Shown here: one piece after another, positions 33,372 through 41,971 of the stretch
Layout of the letters: each line of letters begins with the position of its first letter
How positions within the stretch are numbered: position 1 is the first letter of the stretch
DNA from: CAZYMF01 sp964648215
Lineage (GTDB): Bacteria > Desulfobacterota > Binatia > HRBIN30 > JACQVA1
Assembly: GCA_964648215.1 (NCBI GenBank)
Contig: CAZYMF010000016.1
Coordinates: 1-46,006, forward strand
Direction: 5' to 3'
DNA length: 46,006 nucleotides
Notes under the pieces: model-generated
Seen by the model: the letters and a program-made list of their open reading frames with translations, nothing else
What the model was told of the DNA's origin: nothing
Database searches by the model: none
Program-made: the position numbers and the translations under genes

Positions 33372-33471
33372 AACAGAAAACGGGAAACCGGAAACAGGAA
33401 ACCGGCCAATCGACCGAGCTTCGTCAGACATTGGCCGGTTCTTCATTTCCGGTTTCCTGCTTCCGGCTTTT
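33372..33471. repeat. GGAACCGG-type hairpin repeat, copy 3 (inside operon)
   Basis: Arms 33372-33413 (GGGAAACCGGAAACAGGAAA, CCGGCCAAT) and 33428-33471 (ATTGGCCGGTT, TTTCCGGTTTCC) are inverted and nearly complementary, loop 15-20 bases. It lies between the Rieske and diheme cytochrome c genes and encodes the last ten residues (NEKPEAGNRK) of the latter. An mRNA hairpin here could tune relative expression inside the operon. Confidence 0.75.
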
Positions 33472-34216
33472 CATTCGCTTCTGCTCTCGGCCCGCCCGCG
33501 GCCAGAAGCGAGGACGGCGGCCGGTGCGCCGCCAGCCACGCCACGACATCCGAGATCTCCTGCGTCGTCAGCGGCTTCCCTTCGCCGGCGCCGCGCCAGT
33601 CGGGCATGCCGAGGTCCGGGCGTCCGGCGATGACCGTGGTCCGCAGCGCCTGATCGCTCACCAGGGCCAGGAAGCTCGCATCGACGACCGATCCCGCTTT
33701 CGGGCCGCCGCGACCGCCGGGGCCATGGCACCGGCTGCAGTGGCCGGCGTAGACGCTCCGGCCGCGTTGCGCGGCGGCGGCGCTCTCGCCGGAGGCTGGC
33801 GCTTCGCCGCCGGCGTACGGCGGCAACGGCACGTTCTCGAACTTCTCCGGTTGTCCCCAGTGTTGGCGCATACCGCGGACGAGGATGTCGATCTGCTCGT
33901 CGGTCAGGTCGCCGCCGGCGCTTTGCGCAAAGGCCGCCATCGTCGTTCCCGGCACGCCCTGCGCCGTCACCCGGCGCAGCGCCGCGTCATCCACCAGCGC
34001 CAGATACAGCGGATCGTTGAGCGGGTTGGCGGCGCCGAAGCGGCCGTCGGCGCCGTGGCAGCCGGCGCAGTTTTCCCGGTACAGCGCAGCGAAGTCCTTC
34101 ACCTGCGAGGGGATCACCGGCCGATCCGCCTCCGTCGGCCGGCCCGGCATCCAGTCGCAACCGGCCAGTGTCGCGCCGAGGAGCAAGATCGCCGCGACCG
34201 CCGCCCATCCCCTCAT
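33443..34216 (-). CDS. Diheme cytochrome c lipoprotein
   Basis: 257 residues. A lipobox LAGC (C20) after a short signal suggests a lipid-anchored periplasmic protein. Two class I heme domains: CAGCH around residue 52 and CSRCH near 165, with Met ligand candidates in GTTMAAFAQS and DLGMPDW. It likely bridges the bc complex and the caa3 oxidase. Its start overlaps the stop of the upstream membrane protein gene by four bases. The C-terminal NEKPEAGNRK comes from a hairpin repeat. Confidence 0.88.
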   Translation of the reverse strand: MRGWAAVAAILLLGATLAGCDWMPGRPTEADRPVIPSQVKDFAALYRENCAGCHGADGRFGAANPLNDPLYLALVDDAALRRVTAQGVPGTTMAAFAQSAGGDLTDEQIDILVRGMRQHWGQPEKFENVPLPPYAGGEAPASGESAAAAQRGRSVYAGHCSRCHGPGGRGGPKAGSVVDASFLALVSDQALRTTVIAGRPDLGMPDWRGAGEGKPLTTQEISDVVAWLAAHRPPSSLLAAGGPRAEANEKPEAGNRK

Positions 34217-35064
34217 TCGTGGGGCTCCTTCTCCGGGCTCACACCCCGGGCCTCGAGACCGGCGCGCGCCGCCAGCGGCCAGCTCTGCACGGTGCGGACG
34301 CTCTCCGAGCGCGACACCACCAGGCCGGCAGCCAGGCCGAAGGCGATCTGCGAGCCGACGAACCACCACCAATCGATGCGCTGGTTGAGGGTCGGATTGA
34401 CGATACCGAGCGAAGCCCAGACCATGCCCGTCCACAGCAACGGCGCGATCAGACCGCCCCACACCACCGGGTAGCGCGGCAGCATCGGCAAGGTGACGCT
34501 GTAGAGAAGGCCGACGAACAGCGACATGATCACGTGCACGATGACGGCAACGAACAACCCCAGGGCGCTGAAGCTCGCGAGCTGCGCCACGCTGGCCTGG
34601 GCCAGGGAAGGAACCGCGGCGGCGGCGAGCAGATTGATCGGGTACCAGACGCTGCCGTGCGAGACCACGCCGAAGAGCATAGCGACCGCCGCCATGGCGA
34701 TACCGCCGACGATGCCGCCCCGGATGCCCGCCGAGTAGGGATGGATCTCGACGGGAATGCGCACGCGGTGGAGCTCGCGGCCGACCTGCAAATGCGCCAC
34801 TTTCTCCGGCGCCGGCACCACGGCCGCCGCGCGCGCCTCCGGCGGGCGCAGCGGCACGTGCTCCACGCGCTCTTCCGGCAGCACGTCGCGCCACCATCCC
34901 ACGGCACCCGCCGCGACGAGCGCGACGCCGACGATGGAGACCAGGACGTGGGTCACCAGGCCGGCGAAGGCCAGCGCGATGCCGAAGGCGGCAAACAGCG
35001 GCCACGCCGTCGGTGCCGGCATCTCGATGGTATCGACCGCAGCGGATTCTTCGTCCGAAGCCAT
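34213..35064 (-). CDS. Membrane protein with cytochrome oxidase subunit IV-like N-terminus
   Basis: 283 residues. The N-terminal 65 residues (PAPTAWPLFAAFGIALAFAG then two spans and DVLPEERVEHVPL) resemble the small subunit IV/CtaF of caa3-type oxidases. After a hydrophilic linker come about five more spans (residues 110-260, IRGGIVGGIAMAAVAMLFG; IDWWWFVGSQIAFG). The fusion-like layout and the position between coxC and cytochrome c imply a structural subunit of the oxidase or a bc-oxidase supercomplex. The rest is unassigned. Confidence 0.65.
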   Translation of the reverse strand: MASDEESAAVDTIEMPAPTAWPLFAAFGIALAFAGLVTHVLVSIVGVALVAAGAVGWWRDVLPEERVEHVPLRPPEARAAAVVPAPEKVAHLQVGRELHRVRIPVEIHPYSAGIRGGIVGGIAMAAVAMLFGVVSHGSVWYPINLLAAAAVPSLAQASVAQLASFSALGLFVAVIVHVIMSLFVGLLYSVTLPMLPRYPVVWGGLIAPLLWTGMVWASLGIVNPTLNQRIDWWWFVGSQIAFGLAAGLVVSRSESVRTVQSWPLAARAGLEARGVSPEKEPHE

Positions 35065-35083
35065 GCTTCACCTCTCCCGGAGA

Positions 35084-35686
35084 TCACCGACCGACGATGT
35101 AGACAACGGTGAACACCGCGATCCACACCGCATCGACGAAATGCCAGTACCAGGACAGCATTTCCACGCGCTCGGCGTGCACCGCGCCGACCGAGCCGGT
35201 GAGCGTCAGCGCCAGCACCAGGCTCAAGAGGATCAGTCCTATCGTCACGTGCAGGGCATGGAAACCGACCAGCGAGTAGAAGGTCGTGCCGAAGAGGTTG
35301 GCGCCGATGGTCAACCCCTCGCCGATGAGCCGGTGCCACTCGAGCGCCGTGCCGGCGAGAAAGATCGCGCCCAGGACGATGGTCAGCAGCCACCACAGAG
35401 CGAAGCGCCGCACCTCGCCCCGCCGCAGCGCGCGCACGGCGAGCGTGATCGGCAGGCTGCTGGAGAGCAGGCAGATGGTGGTGAAGAGCGGCGTCTCGAG
35501 AACGTCGGCCGGATACGGCCCGGTCAGGCTCTTCCCGACGTAGTAGAGGTAGGCGATGATGAAGATGCTGAAGAACGAGGCCTCGCTCACGATGAGACCC
35601 GCCATGGCGACGCGTCCCCGCGACGGTAGGGTCCACGCCGAGGCGTCGCTCGGGACGAGGGTGGTCGTGGCTGGCGCTCCGTTCAT
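35084..35686 (-). CDS. coxC: Cytochrome c oxidase subunit III
   Basis: 200 residues with five spans, the short (caa3-type) subunit III. VAMAGLIVSEASFFSIFIIAY includes the conserved Glu, GTTFYSLVGFHALHVTIGLI and SWYWHFVDAVWIAVFTVVYI are the family signature. It stabilises the catalytic core and proton uptake. Its ATG overlaps the coxA stop by four bases. Confidence 0.93.
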   Translation of the reverse strand: MNGAPATTTLVPSDASAWTLPSRGRVAMAGLIVSEASFFSIFIIAYLYYVGKSLTGPYPADVLETPLFTTICLLSSSLPITLAVRALRRGEVRRFALWWLLTIVLGAIFLAGTALEWHRLIGEGLTIGANLFGTTFYSLVGFHALHVTIGLILLSLVLALTLTGSVGAVHAERVEMLSWYWHFVDAVWIAVFTVVYIVGR

Positions 35687-37362
35687 TCGTACTGCCAATC
35701 CGGGTCGTCCGGGTGCTTGAGGTCCCACAACGGCCGCCGACTGCGCACGCCCGGAATCTCCTCGAAGTTGTAGGCCGGCGGCGGCGAGGTCGTCGTCCAC
35801 TCCAGCGTCCACGCGTCCCACGGATCGTCCCCCGCCGGCTCGCCGCGGCGCAGCGAGCGGGCGACGTTCCACAGGAAGACTACAATGGCGGCGCCCTGGA
35901 AGATCACGCCGATGGAGGAGAGCAGATTCCACAGCTCCCAGCCGCGCCCGGGGGCGTAGGTGTAGATGCGCCGCGGCATGCCGAGGATGCCGGCCACGTG
36001 CAACGGCCCGAAGGTGAGGTTGAAGCCGATGACGAGCAGGACGAAGTGCCAAATGCCGAGCCGCTCGTCGAGCAGCCGGCCCGTGGCCTTCGGGAACCAG
36101 TAGTAGATCGCCGCGAAGATGGTGAACAGGATCGCGCCGACCAGCACGTAGTGAAAGTGGCCGACGACGAAGTAGGAGTCGGTGAGCTGCCAGTCGAAGG
36201 GCGCGACCGCGAGCATCACCCCGGTCAGCCCGGCGATGAGGAACTGGAAGAGAAAAGCGAGGCAGAACAGCATCGCCGTCTTCAGCCGGATGCGGCCGCC
36301 GTACATCGTCGCCAGCCAGTTGAAGATCTTGATGCCCGTGGGCACGGCGATCAGCAGGCTCGAGGCAGCGAAGAAAGAGTTCACCGGGGCGCTCATGCCG
36401 ACGGCGAACATGTGATGCGCCCAGACGCCCAGACTGATGAAGCCGATGGCCACGGAGGCCGCCACCATCATCGGGTAGCCGAAGATCACCTTGCGCGAGA
36501 ACACCGGGATGATCTCCGAGGCGAAGCCGAAGCCGGGCAGCATGACGATGTAGACCTCCGGGTGCCCGAAGATCCAGAAGAAGTGCTGCCACATCAGCGC
36601 CGACCCGCCCGCCTGCGTGTCGAAGAAGTGCGATCCCAGGAAACGGTCGAAGAGCAGCATCACCTGCGCCGCCGTCAGCGGCGGAATGGCGACGAGGATG
36701 AGAATCATGACGACCAGATTCATCCACACCAGCAGCGGCATCTTGTCGAGCGTCATCCCCGGGCAACGCATGGTGAAGATGGTCGCCGTCAGGTTGACGG
36801 CGGTGGCCAGCGTGCCGACGCCGGAGACGAGCAGGCCGAGAATCCAGTAGTCGGTGCTGTTGCCGCGCGAGAAGGCGTGGCCGGTCAGCGGCGCGTAGGC
36901 GAACCAGCCGACGTCGGGCGCGGTGCCGGCGCCGTACACGCCGTCGCCGCCGATGAAGCTGAAGTACATCACCAAAGCGCCGAAGAGGAACAGCCAGAAG
37001 CCGAACGCGTTCAGCCGCGGAAAGGCGAGGTCGCGGGCGCCGATCATCAGCGGCACGAGGTAGTTGGCGATGCCGAAGAGAATGGGCATGGCGACGAAGA
37101 AGATCATCGTCGTCCCGTGCATGGTGAACAGGCGGTTGAACGTCTCCGGCGAGGTGACGTGGTTGTCGGGCACGGCGAGCTGCCAGCGCATCACCGCCGC
37201 CATCAGCCCGCCGAGAAGCAGGAACACGAACCCGGCGCAGACGTACATGATGCCGAGCCGCTTGTGGTCGACCGTGGTGACCCACTCGTGCAGGATCGCC
37301 AGGCGCGGCACGCGTCCGGCGGCGGGATCGGTGGGTTCGAGGGCTCGATCGAGAGTCGCCAT
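35683..37362 (-). CDS. coxA: Cytochrome c oxidase subunit I
   Basis: 559 residues, twelve spans. Heme a ligands H82 and H404, heme a3 ligand H402 (VGHFHYVLVG), CuB ligands H267 (GHPEVYIVMLPGFG, with the cross-linked Tyr) and H316/H317 (WAHHMFAVG). E269 in GHPEV is the D-channel glutamate of A1-type oxidases. Reduces O2 to water with proton pumping. coxB ends 12 bases upstream. Confidence 0.95.
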   Translation of the reverse strand: MATLDRALEPTDPAAGRVPRLAILHEWVTTVDHKRLGIMYVCAGFVFLLLGGLMAAVMRWQLAVPDNHVTSPETFNRLFTMHGTTMIFFVAMPILFGIANYLVPLMIGARDLAFPRLNAFGFWLFLFGALVMYFSFIGGDGVYGAGTAPDVGWFAYAPLTGHAFSRGNSTDYWILGLLVSGVGTLATAVNLTATIFTMRCPGMTLDKMPLLVWMNLVVMILILVAIPPLTAAQVMLLFDRFLGSHFFDTQAGGSALMWQHFFWIFGHPEVYIVMLPGFGFASEIIPVFSRKVIFGYPMMVAASVAIGFISLGVWAHHMFAVGMSAPVNSFFAASSLLIAVPTGIKIFNWLATMYGGRIRLKTAMLFCLAFLFQFLIAGLTGVMLAVAPFDWQLTDSYFVVGHFHYVLVGAILFTIFAAIYYWFPKATGRLLDERLGIWHFVLLVIGFNLTFGPLHVAGILGMPRRIYTYAPGRGWELWNLLSSIGVIFQGAAIVVFLWNVARSLRRGEPAGDDPWDAWTLEWTTTSPPPAYNFEEIPGVRSRRPLWDLKHPDDPDWQYE

Positions 37363-37374
37363 GCCGTTCCCCGC

Positions 37375-38451
37375 CTACTTCAGCGTCAGCAGATAGGCGA
37401 CCATCTCGTCGACCTGCGTCGCGCTGAGCTGCATCGCCGGCATGCGGCAACCGGGCTTGAGCTGCTGCGGGTCCGCGACCCACAGGCGCAGATTCTGCGC
37501 CGTGTTGCGCGCGGCGCCGGCGCCGATGGTCACTCGGTCCATGAGGTGGGTGAGATCGGGCCCGAAGCTCCCCTGCGCGGCCGTGCCGCCGACGGCGTGG
37601 CAGTTGACGCAGGCCGTCGACTGGAACAGACGCCGGCCGGCCGCGACACGCGGGTCGGCCACCGCCGGCCGCTGTTGCGCCGCCGCCCACTGCGCGAAGT
37701 CCGCGGGGGACTGCGCGACCACGCGCAGCAGCATGTGCGCGTGCTGCGTGCCGCAGAACTCGGCGCACTGGCCGAGGTAGGTGCCGCTCTTCCACGGCTC
37801 GATCCACATGTGATTGATCCGGTTCGGGATCATGTCCGTCTTGCCCGCCAGGCGCGGCACCCAGAAGCTGTGCACGACGTCCGCCGACTCCAGGGTGAGA
37901 AACGTCGGACGCGGATCCGCGGGCGTGCTCACCGGCACGTGCAGCTCGTTCGCCGTGGTGATGCCGAGCGACGGGTAGCGAAACTCCCACCACCACTGGT
38001 GGCCGACGACGGTGACCTGCAGCGCGTGCGGCGGGGCCGACGTCTTGTCCAACTCGCCGATCGTGCGCGTGGTGGCGAGGAAGAGGATGAACACGATCAT
38101 CAGCGGCACCACCGTCCAGGCAAGCTCGATCGGATAGCTGCCGTAGACCTGCGGCGGCTCTTGCCGGTTCTCGCCCCGCCAGCGGAAACGCACGATGGTG
38201 TACGCGAGCAGTCCGCCGACGACGACGAAGATCCCGGCGCAGATGCTGATCACCAGCAGCGAGAGCTGATGGATGGACGCGGCGGGCGTGGAGGCGGGAT
38301 TGAAAATGCTCGAGATCACGCGCCCATCGTGCCCGGGCGAGGCGCTGGCGGCACGGGCGGCGCCGACACCGATCGCGACGATGGCCACGGCCAAAGCGAT
38401 GGGCCTGGCGGACAGACGCCGCCCGTCCTCGGACGGATCCTGACAGCACAT
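37375..38451 (-). CDS. coxB: Cytochrome c oxidase subunit II with fused heme c (caa3 type)
   Basis: 358 residues: a hydrophobic N-terminus, two spans (about 60-90 and 108-130), the cupredoxin CuA domain with H194, C229, E231, C233, H237 and M240 (CAEFCGTQHAHM), and a C-terminal cytochrome c domain with CVNCH (C281, C284, H285) and CRMPAMQLSA holding the Met ligand. It takes electrons from the c-type cytochromes of this operon. First gene of the operon. The start at 38451 is the only ATG near a usable leader. Confidence 0.94.
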   Translation of the reverse strand: MCCQDPSEDGRRLSARPIALAVAIVAIGVGAARAASASPGHDGRVISSIFNPASTPAASIHQLSLLVISICAGIFVVVGGLLAYTIVRFRWRGENRQEPPQVYGSYPIELAWTVVPLMIVFILFLATTRTIGELDKTSAPPHALQVTVVGHQWWWEFRYPSLGITTANELHVPVSTPADPRPTFLTLESADVVHSFWVPRLAGKTDMIPNRINHMWIEPWKSGTYLGQCAEFCGTQHAHMLLRVVAQSPADFAQWAAAQQRPAVADPRVAAGRRLFQSTACVNCHAVGGTAAQGSFGPDLTHLMDRVTIGAGAARNTAQNLRLWVADPQQLKPGCRMPAMQLSATQVDEMVAYLLTLK

Positions 38452-38536
38452 GGTGGTGCCCGCCGGCGTTCCCTCTCGGCGCGTCGCGATGATCCCTTCT
38501 CCTCGACCGCAGCTCGGCAGTACGCTTTAGGGCGCC

Positions 38537-38564
38537 ATTTTATCCGGTCGGGGGACGGGGGCAA
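38537..38564 (-). promoter_or_regulatory. Possible sigma-70 promoter of the oxidase operon
   Basis: On the minus strand TTGCCC (38564-38559), 16 bases, then TAAAAT (38542-38537). Initiation near 38530 would leave a leader of about 80 bases before coxB. An A8 tract lies just outside at 38575-38582. Weak -35, so moderate certainty only. Confidence 0.35.
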
Positions 38565-38649
38565 CCGGGGCTGCAAAAAAAATGGAGAGCCGCCGGACCC
38601 CACCCCATCCACAAACCCCGCGATCGCGCCGCCGCCGCGAAAGCCGAGA

Positions 38650-39849
38650 TCAGCGGGCGCCGGCGCGTCGTGCGCGTAGCGGCACCACCGCCGCCCGGAG
38701 CTCGGGCGCCGCCAGAGGCTCGATTCCGAACCGCCGGTCGACCGCGGCGGCACCGTGCTTGGAAAACACGACTCGCCAGAGCTGGTTGTAGCGAACCCGG
38801 AAAGAGCCGGCGCAGACCAACAGGTAGTAGCGCCACATGCGATAGAAACGCTCGTCGTAGCGCGCCCGCAAGCCGGGCCACGCCTCGCGGAAGTTGTGCC
38901 ACCACGCCATCAGCGTCCGGTCATAGTAGGAGGCCAGGTTGTGCCACTCCTCGAGCGCCAGCAGCCCCTCGGCCGCCACCGTGATCTGGCGCGCCGACGG
39001 CAGCATCGAGTTGGGGAAGATGTACTTGCCGATCCAGGGATCGGTGTTGTGCGTCGAGCGCAGGGAGCCGATGGCCTGCACCACGAAGCGGCCCTCGTCC
39101 GCCAGGCAGCCGCGCACCACCTCGAAGTAGGTCGCGTAGTTGCGCGCGCCGACGTGCTCGAGCATCCCGACCGACACGACGCGATCGAAGGTCTCGTCCA
39201 GCGAGCGGTAGTCCTGCAGACGAATCTCGACGGGAACGCCGGCACACAGCTCGCGCGCGAAGCGGAGCTGCTCGCGCGACACCGTGATTCCCACCACGCG
39301 CACCCCGTAGCGCTCGGCCGCGTGCTTGGCCAGACTGCCCCAGCCGCAGCCGATGTCGAGCAGCCGGTGCCCCGGCTGGAGATCGAGCTGCCGGCAGATC
39401 AGATCGAACTTCGCCTCCTGTGCCTCGTCGAGATTGCGCGCGTGGCGCCAATCGCCGCAGCTATAGGCCATCGAAGGACCCAGCATGGCCCGGTACAGCT
39501 CGTTGCCAACGTCGTAGTGGACCTCGCCGACGCGGTAGGCGCGCGACCGGCTCTGCTGATTCATCAGGCGCCCCAGCACCGCCTGCACCAGCCCCGGCCA
39601 ATCGATCCCCAGCCGCTCGTGCGTGCGTCCGGAGAGCACCCGGGCCGCGAACTCGTCGAGCGCCTCGCAATCCCACCAGCCGTCCATGTAGGCTTCGCCG
39701 GCGGCGAGCGTCCCGCCCAGGAGAATTCGCGCATAGGTACGCGGGTCCCGCACCTGCGGATCCCACGGCGCCTTGCCGTCGATCGTCACCCCGACCCGGC
39801 GTAGCAACCGGTCCAGACGAGCCCTTGCCTGCCGTGCCAACAGGTTCAT
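38650..39849 (-). CDS. cfa: Cyclopropane-fatty-acyl-phospholipid synthase
   Basis: 399 residues. Transfers a methylene from S-adenosylmethionine to cis double bonds of membrane lipids. Motifs: HYDVGNELYRAMLGPSMAYS (lipid and bicarbonate site), LLDIGCGWGSLAKHAAERYG (SAM motif I), SVGMLEHVGARNYATYF and the C-terminal RYDERFYRMWRYYLLVCAG. The ATG at 39849 has GGAGGAAGG six bases upstream; the open frame reaches further to 40032 but without family similarity. Peripheral inner-membrane enzyme. Confidence 0.94.
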   Translation of the reverse strand: MNLLARQARARLDRLLRRVGVTIDGKAPWDPQVRDPRTYARILLGGTLAAGEAYMDGWWDCEALDEFAARVLSGRTHERLGIDWPGLVQAVLGRLMNQQSRSRAYRVGEVHYDVGNELYRAMLGPSMAYSCGDWRHARNLDEAQEAKFDLICRQLDLQPGHRLLDIGCGWGSLAKHAAERYGVRVVGITVSREQLRFARELCAGVPVEIRLQDYRSLDETFDRVVSVGMLEHVGARNYATYFEVVRGCLADEGRFVVQAIGSLRSTHNTDPWIGKYIFPNSMLPSARQITVAAEGLLALEEWHNLASYYDRTLMAWWHNFREAWPGLRARYDERFYRMWRYYLLVCAGSFRVRYNQLWRVVFSKHGAAAVDRRFGIEPLAAPELRAAVVPLRARRAGAR

Positions 39850-40007
39850 GAGGACCTTCCTCCACCCGCGGTCGGACGCGGCATTCGTGCCAGCCGAGGA
39901 CGAGCGGAGAAGAAGAGCGCGGGGCGGCACCGGCACAGGGGACCGAGTAAGTTCGTGCCGGCAATTCTTACAAGGTGCGGTGGACCTGGGCGGCTTTCGG
40001 GGCCTCG

Positions 40008-40787
40008 TCAACAACGGCGCAGGAACGCGCACACGGCGGCGTCGAAGGCCTTGGCGGCCTCGAGATTGACCGCGTGACCGGCGTCGATGCCGACGACGTC
40101 GAGCCGGGGCATGGTCCTCTCGGCGAACTCACGGTGGGGCCGAAAGCGGCTCTCGCGCTCGCCGCAGACGAGAAGCGTGGGCACTCGATTCTCGCCGGCC
40201 CGCGACCGCGAGCTGGAATCCGGGACGGTGTGGCGAAACGTGCGCGCGACCCCGCGCGGATCGAGAAGAGCCGTATCCTCGAGCAGGGCGCGATGGGCCG
40301 CCTCGGGAATGCGCCTTGCTCGTGCCGGGTGGATCGGCAACCGTTCGATCGCCTCGCGGCCCCCCTGCTCGATCATCTCCGCCAGCGCCGGCGTCGACTC
40401 GCGTGTGCGCGCCACCCAGTCGGCGTCGGCCAGTGCCGAGACCGAGTTGGTGAAGACGTGGCCGATGACGCGATCGGCGTGGTCGAGGGCGTAGCGCAGC
40501 GTCAGCGCTCCGCCGAGCGACTGGCCGCAGATGAACCAGCGCTCGACACCCAGCGCCGCGCGAATCTCCTCGAAGAGGCGGACGTAGCCCGCAGGCTCGT
40601 AGAGCCCGGGATCGTCCGGGGACGGCGAGCGGCCGTGTCCCCAGAGCTCGAGCACGACTGGCCGCGCGACCCGTGCCAGCGCGGCAAGGTTCGGCCGCCA
40701 CTGCGACCGGCCCGACAGCGCTCCGTGCACCAGGAGCAGAAACGGGCCGGAGCCGTCGTGAACTTCGTAGTGGAGCGCCGGTGCCAC
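40008..40787 (-). CDS. Alpha/beta hydrolase (serine type)
   Basis: 259 residues. LLLVHGALSGRSQW carries the oxyanion HG, GQSLGGALTLRYAL the nucleophile Ser, VPTLLVCGERESRF the acid strand, and DAGHAVNLE the catalytic His. Substrate unknown; esterase or lactonase-like relatives abound. The next alpha/beta hydrolase gene ends 11 bases upstream, so the two are cotranscribed. Confidence 0.88.
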   Translation of the reverse strand: MAPALHYEVHDGSGPFLLLVHGALSGRSQWRPNLAALARVARPVVLELWGHGRSPSPDDPGLYEPAGYVRLFEEIRAALGVERWFICGQSLGGALTLRYALDHADRVIGHVFTNSVSALADADWVARTRESTPALAEMIEQGGREAIERLPIHPARARRIPEAAHRALLEDTALLDPRGVARTFRHTVPDSSSRSRAGENRVPTLLVCGERESRFRPHREFAERTMPRLDVVGIDAGHAVNLEAAKAFDAAVCAFLRRC

Positions 40788-40798
40788 CCTCTAGGGTC

Positions 40799-41728
40799 TC
40801 AGCCGCGCTTTCGCTGCAGCAGGTCGGCGCAGAAATAGCGCAGGCTTTGGTTGAACACGTGCGCCTGCTCCCACTGCACGAAGTGGCCACAGCCGCGGAG
40901 GACGAACGGCCCGACGTGCTCGGAGAAGACGCGAGCCGCCATCAGGTCGAAGTCGGGGTAGATGACGTGATCGTCGGGACCGAAGAGAATCAGGGTCGGA
41001 ATCGAATTCTTGCCCCAGTACGGCGGCTCGGACAGCGGGCGCGTGCCCATCGCCGATTCGTAGTTCCCCCAGCCGGCCCGGAGCTTGACCGGATCGGCGA
41101 ACGGCGCGCACATGAAGTCGACCGCCGCCGAGCTGAACGATCCCGGCGCCGCCCAGAAGCGGTGGCCGTAGAACGACGCGATGTAGTCGCGTCGCTGCTC
41201 CGCGGTCGCCAGCTCGGCCAGCAGGCTGTCGGCCCCGCTTCCCTGGCGCAGGAAATAGTCCGACGCCTCGCGCGGCGGGCGAGTCCGCAGACCGCGATGC
41301 TCCTCGCGCAGGAACGGCAGCGGCGCATTGAAGATCACCTGCCGCGCCACCAGGCCGGGGAAACGCGTACCGAGGTCCTGCGCAACGGCCCCGCCCATGT
41401 CACCCCCGGCGACGACGACGCGGCGATGCCCGAGGACCCGGCTGACCAGGTCGTGCAGATCGCGCGCGTGCGCGGCCAGATCGAAGTGGCCGTCGGCGGG
41501 GACGTCACTGTCCCCGAAGCCCCGCAGGTCCGGCGCGATCACCTCGAAGCCGGCCGCGGCCAGAGGACCAACGTTGCGGTACCAGATGCGCTTGGTCTCC
41601 GGCCAGCCGTGGACCAGCAGCAGGGGCATGCCGCCGACTCCCTGGCGAACGAAGCGCATCGTGAACCCGCGCACCTCGGCGGCCTCGATCGGAAGTGCAT
41701 CGGGTCGAAGGAGATCGGTCTCGTGCAT
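40799..41728 (-). CDS. Epoxide hydrolase-like alpha/beta hydrolase
   Basis: 309 residues. HGWPETKRIWYRN (HGxP oxyanion motif), GGDMGGAVAQDLG with an Asp nucleophile instead of Ser, lid Tyr candidates in SFYGHRFW, ILFGPDDHVIY and the His in RGCGHFVQWEQ are typical of soluble epoxide hydrolases and fluoroacetate-dehalogenase relatives. Start 41728 has GAGGAGGTG just upstream; the longer frame to 41872 runs into repeat DNA (HSGTGFSPVSS) and is rejected. Confidence 0.87.
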   Translation of the reverse strand: MHETDLLRPDALPIEAAEVRGFTMRFVRQGVGGMPLLLVHGWPETKRIWYRNVGPLAAAGFEVIAPDLRGFGDSDVPADGHFDLAAHARDLHDLVSRVLGHRRVVVAGGDMGGAVAQDLGTRFPGLVARQVIFNAPLPFLREEHRGLRTRPPREASDYFLRQGSGADSLLAELATAEQRRDYIASFYGHRFWAAPGSFSSAAVDFMCAPFADPVKLRAGWGNYESAMGTRPLSEPPYWGKNSIPTLILFGPDDHVIYPDFDLMAARVFSEHVGPFVLRGCGHFVQWEQAHVFNQSLRYFCADLLQRKRG

Positions 41729-41810
41729 GGCCACCTCCTCGGCGGGCTGGGGCGAGATTGAACTCTTTTCCCTCGAAACCGCCCCTGAGCGCAAGCGCCG
41801 CGAGCAGGAG

Positions 41811-41838
41811 GACACAGGCGAGAAGCCTGTGCCACTGT
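41811..41838. repeat. ACACAGGC-GCCTGTG dispersed repeat, copy 3
   Basis: GACACAGGCGAGAAGCCTGT plus GCCACTGT is an inverted palindrome in the 243-base divergent gap before the cyclophilin gene; related to 16921-16942 and 28061-28086. Confidence 0.55.
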
Positions 41839-41971
41839 GAGGTGCGCCTTGTCTCTCAGGAGACACCCCCAAGACTCTAGATGGCTGAGGCTGCCAGCCA
41901 GTGGCGGCGCGGACTTGCGCCCGCGGGCGGAGTTGCTATGGATGCCGGAGTCAACCAAGCGGAGGTGCCTG

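Noticed and set aside
33332..33409. Longer Rieske protein starting at 33409
   Set aside because: The added residues are translated hairpin repeat; the ATG at 33331 gives the usual N-terminus.
35084..38449. Long frame reading across coxC, coxA and coxB
   Set aside because: Only its last part is coxC in the right frame; the rest is shadow of coxA and coxB, which have all catalytic residues in their own frames.
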